In this document: positions 14,910 to 20,190 of the stretch, one piece after another
How positions within the stretch are numbered: the stretch's first letter is position 1
Layout of the letters: each line of letters begins with the position of its first letter
Assembly: GCA_934373295.1 (NCBI GenBank)
Contig: CAKROK010000041.1
Location: 1-20,190 of the forward strand
DNA length: 20,190 nucleotides
Source of the DNA: an uncultured Christensenellaceae bacterium
GTDB lineage: Bacteria; Bacillota; Clostridia; Christensenellales; Christensenellaceae
Direction of reading: 5' to 3'
Position numbers and translations under genes: made by a program
The notes under the pieces: model-generated
The model's input: only the letters and a program-made list of their open reading frames with translations
Told to the model about the DNA's origin: nothing
Databases searched by the model: none

Positions 14910-14985
14910 ATACCTTATTATAAACTCAAAGTATTAAATTCTTGCTGGCTTTACGGCGCTTATAATTACGTGCGTAAAAAACAGC

Positions 14986-15075
14986 AACAAAAAATAGCCG
15001 CCATTATTTCCAACCTGAGCGACTATTTTTTAATTAATTCGGGTTGACCGTCTATCGGCAACGTTCCTTTTTTCT
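14986..15075 (-). ncRNA. Candidate small RNA, about 90 nt
   Basis: The predicted transcript starts near 15075, seven bases after a TATAAT box, and ends in the T-run at about 14989. It contains a 5' hairpin (GTTGCCG-ATAGA-CGGTCAAC with one bulge), a short A/T linker, and a terminator hairpin. No known RNA family is recognised. A 12-codon frame from TTG (LPIDGQPELIKK) follows an AAGGA motif at very short spacing and stops inside the terminator stem, so a tiny peptide cannot be excluded. The unit is independent: the upstream operon ends at its own terminator (15127-15159) and the RNA converges on repeat copy 3. Confidence 0.45.
14989..15031. terminator. Terminator of the candidate small RNA (bidirectional)
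   Basis: AAAAAATAG (14989-14997) pairs with CTATTTTTT (15023-15031) and continues inward for two more pairs past one C-A position, which is G-U in minus-strand RNA. T6 follows on either strand, so it could also stop plus-strand transcripts leaving repeat copy 3. Confidence 0.7.
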
Positions 15076-15081
15076 ATATTC

Positions 15082-15109
15082 ATTATATTATGCAAAACAA
15101 TAAAGTCAA
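15082..15109 (-). promoter_or_regulatory. Strong sigma-A-like promoter of the candidate small RNA
   Basis: On the minus strand TTGACT (15109-15104) is separated by 16 bases from a perfect TATAAT (15087-15082). It lies between two terminators, with no protein gene downstream before the second one. Confidence 0.6.
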
Positions 15110-15126
15110 TACGCTATCCGCCAATA

Positions 15127-15159
15127 AAAAGAGCACGGTTTTTTACGCCGCGCCCTTTT
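15127..15159 (-). terminator. Terminator of the MMPL/heptad operon
   Basis: Positions 15127-15138 pair with 15148-15159. The two A-C mismatches on plus become G-U in minus-strand RNA, and T5 follows on minus. It lies 15 bases beyond the stop codon at 15175. The arms resemble those of the terminator at 5444-5475 (CCGTGCTCTTTT versus GTGTTCTTTT, minus strand). Confidence 0.8.
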
Positions 15160-15174
15160 CGTTATGATAGTTTC

Positions 15175-17220
15175 TTATTTGTCAAGCTTTATCTCGTCCG
15201 TTCTGTAGATGAACTTCACGCTGCCCGAGGTGTCCGCGTCCTTTCCGGCATAGCTCTGATAGTCCTTTGAAACGTCTATCATCGCCTTTACGCGGGCGGA
15301 GAGTCCGGCGAGGTCGCCGTTCACCGCGTCCACTAACTTTTGAACGCCCTGCTCGTTGAACTCCTTTATTCCGTCAGAGAGCTGTAACGCGCCGTCAGAG
15401 AGCTTTCTCACGCCGTCCTTGAACTGCGTCGTGCCGTCCGATATCTGGAGTATTCCCGCATAGAGCGTATTCGCGCCTGCCGAAAGGCTGTCCGCGCCCG
15501 TCTTTAGCTCATCTGCGCCGTCAGCCGCCTGGTCAACGCCCGCGGTGTAATCCGCAAGTCCGGTGTAGAACTCGTTATAGCTGTCTAACTGTCCTTTCAG
15601 CGTCTTTACACTCGTTGCGCCGTTCTTTGCGGTCTGTACTGCCGATTCGATCTGGCTCTGTACTTTTTCGGACTTCATATTCTGCTCGATGAGCTCCTGT
15701 TTTTTAGCGGAGACGTTCTTTTCGATGGTCGCCTTTATGCCGGCAGAGTTCATAGTCGTCTCGACTGCCTGCGATACGCTGTTCTGTACGGATTCGGGGA
15801 TCTGTCCCGCAGCGACCGCCGCGTTATACTGGTCTGCCGTCATTTTAAGGCCAGCCTCCTTTAAAACGCCCTCGAGTACGTTCTTTCTGACAGCGGCTTC
15901 GACGCCCGCGCGTATCTCCGCGTCTCTTTGCTCAACGCCCGCCGTGACCTGCTTTTTGGCTTCCGCTGTTGCCTTTGCCCTCACGACGGATTCATCTAAT
16001 GAGTTTATTGCACCCGTCAATACCTTGTCATAATTTTCTATCGTGAGCGTGCCTACGTCCAGTCCTGCGGATTTGAGCTGTGCGCTCGCCGTATTTAAAA
16101 GCGTCTCGAAAACCTGCTTTGCGCCGCCGTTCAGCTTTGCGCTGTTTGAGGATAATTCATTTAGTCCCTTATCCAGCTTTATCGCGCCCTTGTCGAGCTG
16201 CGCCGCGCCGTCCTTTAAGCTCTTTGAACCCGCCTTCAGCTTATTCGCGCCGCTCACGAGCTCATCCGTCTTGCTGAGCAATGTCTGAAGTCCGTCATAG
16301 AGCTGGCTTGAGCCCTCCGTGAGCTGCTTCATCGCGTCTGTCAGCTGGTTTAACTTGTCCTTTAACTCATCCGCACTGTCGATGTCCTTTGTGTCTATCT
16401 CGTTAAATACCTCGTTCGTCACGAGAGTGAGCGTGGTTTCCAGCTCGAAATCCTTGACATCCGCCGTTATCTCGACGTGATCGGGGATATCCAGCTTGTC
16501 GGAGTCGAGGTCGAGGTTCTCGGAAATTCCGGGGAAGGCCATCCCCGCGACGATGGTCTTTTCACCGTCGTTTAAGCTCCTGCCGTTTGATACCTCGACG
16601 TTTGAGAAGTTCTCATTCGGAAGCACCATGCCGGAAAGCACCGCATAGGGGACGTAAATCTTTTCATCCTTGCCGTCTATTTTGACGTTTTCATACTGCT
16701 CGTTGGTGTAGTCTATGCGCATGACGAGCTTGCCGCTTTTTCCCGCTAAATCGTCTGCACAGATGCTCTTTCCGTCAAGCGTGAAGCTCATCTTCACGCT
16801 CACGGGCAGCTTTTTATCGGTAGTTCCCTGATAATAGATGTCGTTTCCCTTTGCGCCCCATACCATAGCGCCATCCGTGCTCATGGTATAGCTCTCGTCG
16901 CCCTTGACGTTCTCGATGTCCTTTAATTCGGAGGAATCCTTGAGCTCGTCGGCCTTAGTGGGGTTCTTTATCCAGTCGCTTACGATTATCTCTTTAGGGC
17001 TGCCGTCCGCCGCCGCCATGACGTAGACCGTCTCGTCCTTAAAGGTGTCTCCCTCATCGCTGGAAAGGGAGGTCGTTACGGCTGTGTCCTCCTTAGGCGT
17101 ATCTGCGTTCTTTATGGCGGAGCCTGCGCCCGCGGCGAACGCCCCCACGCCCACGCCGCAGAGTATGAGCGCGGCGCAGAGCGATATGCATATTATCTTT
17201 ACAAGATGCTTGTTCTTCAT
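15175..17220 (-). CDS. Exported YhgE/Pip-like protein with Leu-x-x-Gly heptad repeats
   Basis: 681 aa. A hydrophobic N-terminal segment (about 8-30) ends in an Ala-rich stretch (GAFAAGAG), consistent with a signal peptide or anchor. Residues about 30-270 form a globular region. Two blocks of seven-residue repeats of the xxxLxxG type follow (for example LKDGAAQLDKG, about 300-370, and LSDGALQLSDG, about 560-635). Between them is a charged helical region. The repeats are the hallmark of the family annotated as X-X-X-Leu-X-X-Gly heptad repeat proteins and of YhgE. Unlike YhgE there is no C-terminal membrane domain. Its ATG overlaps the MMPL stop (TAATG) and has AAGGAGG, so the two are made together. 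I infer a partner of the MMPL pump, possibly spanning the wall. Its exact function is unknown. Confidence 0.82.
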   Translation of the reverse strand: MKNKHLVKIICISLCAALILCGVGVGAFAAGAGSAIKNADTPKEDTAVTTSLSSDEGDTFKDETVYVMAAADGSPKEIIVSDWIKNPTKADELKDSSELKDIENVKGDESYTMSTDGAMVWGAKGNDIYYQGTTDKKLPVSVKMSFTLDGKSICADDLAGKSGKLVMRIDYTNEQYENVKIDGKDEKIYVPYAVLSGMVLPNENFSNVEVSNGRSLNDGEKTIVAGMAFPGISENLDLDSDKLDIPDHVEITADVKDFELETTLTLVTNEVFNEIDTKDIDSADELKDKLNQLTDAMKQLTEGSSQLYDGLQTLLSKTDELVSGANKLKAGSKSLKDGAAQLDKGAIKLDKGLNELSSNSAKLNGGAKQVFETLLNTASAQLKSAGLDVGTLTIENYDKVLTGAINSLDESVVRAKATAEAKKQVTAGVEQRDAEIRAGVEAAVRKNVLEGVLKEAGLKMTADQYNAAVAAGQIPESVQNSVSQAVETTMNSAGIKATIEKNVSAKKQELIEQNMKSEKVQSQIESAVQTAKNGATSVKTLKGQLDSYNEFYTGLADYTAGVDQAADGADELKTGADSLSAGANTLYAGILQISDGTTQFKDGVRKLSDGALQLSDGIKEFNEQGVQKLVDAVNGDLAGLSARVKAMIDVSKDYQSYAGKDADTSGSVKFIYRTDEIKLDK

Positions 17221-19307
17221 TACTTTTGTCCTCCTTTAAGTCTCAGCTCTTTAAATCCCAAAGTGGTGTACATTATCAGCTTATCGCACAGCATGAGCAG
17301 CGCGGGAAGTATGAATATTACGCTTATCATACTCACTATAGCGCCCCTTGCCATGAGCATACACAGCGAGCTTATTATGTCGATGTCGGAATACAGCGCG
17401 ACTCCGAACGTCGCGGCGAATAATCCCATCGCGCTTACTATTATCGAGGGGATGGACGTCTCGAGCGCTGTCGAGACGGCGTCGCTCTTTGACAAGCCGG
17501 AGATCCTCTCTCTCTTATACCTCGTGGTCATCAATATCGCATAGTCCACCGTCGCGCCCAGCTGTATGGTGCTTATACATATCGGCGCGATGAAGGGCAG
17601 CGATTGACCGAGATAGTGCGGCAGACCGAGGTTTATGAATATTGCGAACTCTATCAGAGCGACGAGCAGCGCGGGCAATGATATGCTCTTTTCCACAACT
17701 GCGATTATTATGAATATCGCGGCTATGGATATCGTGTTTACGACCTGGAAGTCTCTGTCAGTTACGTCTATCATATCCTGCGTGCAGGACGCCTCGCCTA
17801 TAAGCATTCCGCCTTCGTCGTACTTTTTAAGCACCTCGTTTAACGACGTGAGCTGCTTGGCGACGTCGTCGCTCGCGACCTTGTATTCGGAGTTTATGAG
17901 CATCAGCTCCCACTTGTCGCTCTCCAAAATTCCCTTTACGGAATCGGGCAGTATGCTTTCGGGGACTCTCGAGCCGATGACGGATTCAAGACCTAAGACG
18001 TACTTCACGCCGTCGACCTTCTCCATCTCGCTTATCATCTCATGCTTTGCCTTTGAGGAAATTTTCGAATCCACCAGCACCATGTGCGTAGTGCTTATGT
18101 CGAAGTCCTCCTTGAGCTTTGAGTTCGCTATCACGTACTCCATATCCTCGGGCAGGCACTCGCCCAGGTCATAATAGACCTCGTCGTTCGTCTTTTCATA
18201 TCCGATGAACGCGGGAACGACCAGTATCACGAACACGACTAAGAATATCGGGAAGCGCTTTACTATAAACCGCGCGAGCTTTTTAGGCTTGGGTACGAGC
18301 GAACGGTGCATCGTGTGCCGCAGCGGCTTATCTAATATCAGTATGAGCGCGGGCAGGGTCGTCACGCAGCCTATCACGCCTAGCAGCACGCCCTTTGCCA
18401 TGACTAAGCCGAGGTCAACGCCCAGCGTGAAGCTCATGAAGCACAGCGCTATGAAGCCCGCTATAGTGGTTATCGAGCTGCCCATTACGGAGGTGAACGT
18501 CTCGCTTATCGCGTGAGCCATTGCCTCCTTATGGTCGCTTATCGTCTCGAGCTGTTCGTTGTAGCTGTGCCATAGGAATATCGAGTAGTCCATAGTTACG
18601 GCGAGCTGAAGCACTGCGGCGAGTGCCTTTGTTATATAGGATATCTCGCCCATGAAGTAGTTCGTGCCCAAATTTAACAGTATAGACATGCCTATGCTCG
18701 CGAGGAACACGAACGGTATGAGCCAGTTATCCATGAAGATCATCATCGCGGCGCAGGCGAGCGCGACGGCTATGCCGACGTATATCGGCTCCTCCTGCTC
18801 ACACAGGTCCTTTAAGTCGGTGACCAGCGCGGACATTCCGGAGACGAAGCACTTTTCGCCCGCGATGCTCCTTATCTGCTTTATCGCGGCCATAGTGTCG
18901 TCGGACGACGTCGAGGTATCGAAGAATATCGCCATCATGGTGGCGTCGCCGCTGTTGAACGCATCGTAATACTTTTCCGGAATGAGCTGCTTGGGGACGC
19001 TTAGATCGACAAAGCTGTCATACCATATCACAGAATCGACGTGGTCGACCTTTTCAAGCTCCTCACGCAGCGCGGAAACGTCCTTATCGGCCATGTTCTC
19101 CACTATCACGAATGAAAACGCGCCCTTGCCGAACTCGTCCAAAAGCTCGTTTTGGCCCTTGACCGTGTCGAGATCCTCCGGAAGATACGTGAGCATATCA
19201 TAGTTTATCCTCGTACCCAGCATCCCGAGCACGGACGGGATAATAAGCAGCAGCGCCACTATCAATATGGGTACGCGGTATTTAACCACCGCTCTTGATA
19301 GTTTCAT
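17220..19307 (-). CDS. MMPL-family RND transporter
   Basis: 695 aa with the duplicated RND plan: membrane span 1 (about 12-30), outer loop to about 173, then five spans, and the same pattern again from about 352. Each half carries an Asp-Tyr pair in its fourth span (D240-Y241 in TMDYSIFLWHSY; D588-Y589 in TVDYAILMTTRY). In MmpL3 the equivalent Asp-Tyr pairs carry protons. The outer loops are typical of Gram-positive MMPL proteins that move lipids or other hydrophobic molecules. GGAGG (19319-19315) precedes the ATG. It is the middle gene of an operon: 19 bp after the DUF308 gene and overlapping the heptad gene by one base. The cargo is unknown; no lipid-synthesis gene is in the operon. Confidence 0.93.
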   Translation of the reverse strand: MKLSRAVVKYRVPILIVALLLIIPSVLGMLGTRINYDMLTYLPEDLDTVKGQNELLDEFGKGAFSFVIVENMADKDVSALREELEKVDHVDSVIWYDSFVDLSVPKQLIPEKYYDAFNSGDATMMAIFFDTSTSSDDTMAAIKQIRSIAGEKCFVSGMSALVTDLKDLCEQEEPIYVGIAVALACAAMMIFMDNWLIPFVFLASIGMSILLNLGTNYFMGEISYITKALAAVLQLAVTMDYSIFLWHSYNEQLETISDHKEAMAHAISETFTSVMGSSITTIAGFIALCFMSFTLGVDLGLVMAKGVLLGVIGCVTTLPALILILDKPLRHTMHRSLVPKPKKLARFIVKRFPIFLVVFVILVVPAFIGYEKTNDEVYYDLGECLPEDMEYVIANSKLKEDFDISTTHMVLVDSKISSKAKHEMISEMEKVDGVKYVLGLESVIGSRVPESILPDSVKGILESDKWELMLINSEYKVASDDVAKQLTSLNEVLKKYDEGGMLIGEASCTQDMIDVTDRDFQVVNTISIAAIFIIIAVVEKSISLPALLVALIEFAIFINLGLPHYLGQSLPFIAPICISTIQLGATVDYAILMTTRYKRERISGLSKSDAVSTALETSIPSIIVSAMGLFAATFGVALYSDIDIISSLCMLMARGAIVSMISVIFILPALLMLCDKLIMYTTLGFKELRLKGGQK

Positions 19308-19326
19308 ATTTTAACCTCCATAAATA

Positions 19327-19881
19327 TTAATCTAAATTGTTGTTGGCGACCTTTATCGCTATGATTGCGACAGAAAGGTTCATAGCCCCCTCCAACAGCA
19401 TACATATGCCGAAGAGTATCATCATCGCCGCCGCGCCCGCGAACGGGTCAAATATCAGCATCACCGCGAGGACTGCGCTCAGGCCCGCCATGACGGCTAT
19501 CAGCCACCAGCGCTCAAGCCCGAATCTCTTGGCGTCCACCGCCGTTTGGATCTTGAAAAGCCCATCCGCCAGCATGACGATTCCGAAGATCGTCCCCGTG
19601 AAGGATATCATCACATTGGGCTTTAGTATCATTATTGCGCCCATGACCGCGGTCAGCAGCCCGAACGCGAGGTCAAACTGAAACGCGAGGGAGAATATAT
19701 CGCGCGAGAAGTAGCCGACCAGCTTTATCGCGCCGTAGGCTATCATGAAGCCGCCCAGCATATAGCAGATTATCCGCGCGGAAGCCTCGGGGAATATCAT
19801 CACCAGCACTCCCATCACGCACAGCAGCACGGAGAGCGTTATGTAGCTTATCTTTGCGGCCTTGACTCGTCTTTCGTCCAT
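19327..19881 (-). CDS. DUF308/HdeD-like small membrane protein
   Basis: 184 aa made of about six short hydrophobic segments arranged as three helical pairs. Each pair has a repeated pattern of the form G-FMIAYGAIKL / G-VMLADGLFKIQ / G-ICMLLEGAMNL. This internal repeat is typical of the DUF308 (HdeD) family of short integral membrane proteins; HdeD of E. coli is linked to acid resistance. The start follows GAGGTGA (19894-19888). It is the first gene of the MMPL operon. Its biochemical role is unknown; its position suggests a link with MMPL export or envelope stress. Confidence 0.85.
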   Translation of the reverse strand: MDERRVKAAKISYITLSVLLCVMGVLVMIFPEASARIICYMLGGFMIAYGAIKLVGYFSRDIFSLAFQFDLAFGLLTAVMGAIMILKPNVMISFTGTIFGIVMLADGLFKIQTAVDAKRFGLERWWLIAVMAGLSAVLAVMLIFDPFAGAAAMMILFGICMLLEGAMNLSVAIIAIKVANNNLD

Positions 19882-19909
19882 AATCGTTCACCTCGTTTTC
19901 TTTCATATT

Positions 19910-19937
19910 CATTGTATAATTCTTTTTAACGGGATAA
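19910..19937 (-). promoter_or_regulatory. Weak candidate promoter of the DUF308-MMPL operon
   Basis: On the minus strand TACAAT (five of six to TATAAT) lies about 30 bases upstream of the ATG at 19881. A poor -35 (TTATCC) is 16 bases further up. The interval is bounded upstream by a terminator, so a promoter is expected here, but the match is modest. Confidence 0.3.
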
Positions 19938-19942
19938 CATAG

Positions 19943-19983
19943 GCAAAAAAAGAGACGACGCCCAATAAATGTGCATCGCCGCT
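19943..19983 (-). terminator. Terminator of the gene at the right edge
   Basis: On the minus strand GGCGATGC pairs with GCGTCGTC (two G-U pairs) and is followed within a few bases by seven T (about 19953-19947). It separates the partial gene at 20054-20190 from the DUF308 operon. Confidence 0.6.
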
Positions 19984-20053
19984 CATATATACGTTTTTTA
20001 GGCACGCGGGGGCGCGTGTCTATCTGGGGGTTCTCTTAAAGATTATGATGGGT

Positions 20054-20190
20054 TCAAGGCATTAGTGATTTTTTAAAGACATTAGACCGATTTGAGAGAA
20101 TACTTTGTTTTAACTGAAAACCGTGGTTTTCAGACTTTCCCATAAGGAGGTCTGCGACCTCCTCATCCTTCTCCGCTAATTCGTTCAGGT
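20054..20190 (-). CDS. C-terminal fragment of an unidentified protein
   Basis: A reading frame open from the window edge through 44 codons to TGA (complement of 20054-20056). It begins LNELAEKDEEVADLLMGKSE and ends NVFKKSLMP. It is hydrophilic, probably helical at first, with a basic tail. The 5' part is outside the window and I do not recognise the family. Support is only the open frame and the terminator-like hairpin about 70 bases beyond the stop. Two hairpins inside it (20117-20135, 20144-20163) are explained by the coding sequence if the gene is real. Confidence 0.45.
   Translation of the reverse strand, partial: LNELAEKDEEVADLLMGKSENHGFQLKQSILSNRSNVFKKSLMP

Larger units (their letters stand above)
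14517..14922 (+). repeat. Interspersed structured repeat, copy 3 (internally deleted)
   Basis: It has the same left end as copy 1 (GGGGAGAGGTGCGCC, with a TGCGCCC-TGC-GGGCGCA hairpin), then GGTTTGTGCAATTG as in copy 2. It then jumps to the AGGTTGCTTTGC hairpin (14640-14660), omitting roughly 170-200 bases present in copies 1 and 2. The cloverleaf (14675-14819), tail and final hairpin (14880-14909) are intact, ending near ATACCTTATTAT. A 110-codon plus ORF (14591-14923) merely runs through the palindromes and is not supported as a gene. Confidence 0.87.

Noticed and set aside
14591..14923. 110-codon plus ORF and overlapping minus ORFs through repeat copy 3.
   Set aside because: They lie on hairpin arms and have no homologue in the other copies, as expected for chance frames in GC-rich inverted repeats.
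20001..20018. CACGCG/CGCGTG hairpin between the partial gene and its terminator.
   Set aside because: Six-bp stem without a T-run on either side; too little to assign a function.
20117..20163. Two hairpins near the right edge (CTGAAAACC/GGTTTTCAG and AGGAGGTC/GACCTCCT).
   Set aside because: Both fall inside the open frame at the right edge and have no T-run, so coding sequence is the simpler reading.

Overview
The window looks like chromosomal DNA of an anaerobic, fairly GC-rich member of the Clostridia (Bacillota). The evidence is the 2-hydroxyacyl-CoA-dehydratase-type activase system (an oxygen-sensitive anaerobe family), a two-gene teichoic-acid/O-antigen-type ABC exporter, an MMPL permease paired with a Leu-x-x-Gly heptad protein, and strong AAGGAGG-type ribosome sites. 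Isoleucine is very often encoded by ATA although the genes are GC-rich. I cannot name a genus. I see no rRNA, tRNA, CRISPR array, transposase or integrase.

Layout. 1-481: inverted, left-truncated copy of an interspersed repeat. 582-4776 (+): two overlapping genes that together form a BadF/BadG-HgdC-type double ATPase and 2-hydroxyacyl-CoA-dehydratase-like system. 4870-5441: second copy of the repeat, opposite in orientation to the first, so the operon is bracketed by inverted copies. 5494-7229 (-): ABC exporter permease and ATPase. 7383-10078 (+): family-3 solute-binding protein translationally coupled to a divergent 1-deoxyxylulose-5-phosphate synthase. 10131-11294 (-): zinc-ribbon membrane protein, divergent from an XRE-type regulator (11427-11702, +), with two matching dyads between them. 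11781-14251 (-): plsC-like acyltransferase, lipid kinase and a CX5R phosphatase, a compact lipid operon. 14252-15174: leader hairpin, third repeat copy, and a candidate small-RNA gene. 15175-19881 (-): DUF308/HdeD-like protein, MMPL transporter and heptad-repeat exported protein in one operon. 20054-20190 (-): C-terminal end of an unidentified protein.

The strongest unexplained signal is the repeat. All three copies contain a nearly seamless cloverleaf: an outer stem of 10-11 bp enclosing three long hairpins, with compensating base changes between copies. The copies also share a left module with smaller hairpins and, in copies 2 and 3, a final hairpin. Both modules differ between copies in ways that keep base pairing and, in the left module, break any shared reading frame, so a structured RNA or DNA element is more likely than a gene. 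The second signal is an orphan transcription unit at about 14986-15109 on the minus strand: a TTGACT-16-TATAAT promoter followed about 90 nt later by a hairpin plus T6.

In several terminator-like hairpins the only mismatches on the plus strand are A-C, which become G-U pairs in minus-strand RNA. I used this to assign their strand. All functional statements come from motif recognition by eye; no database search was run.
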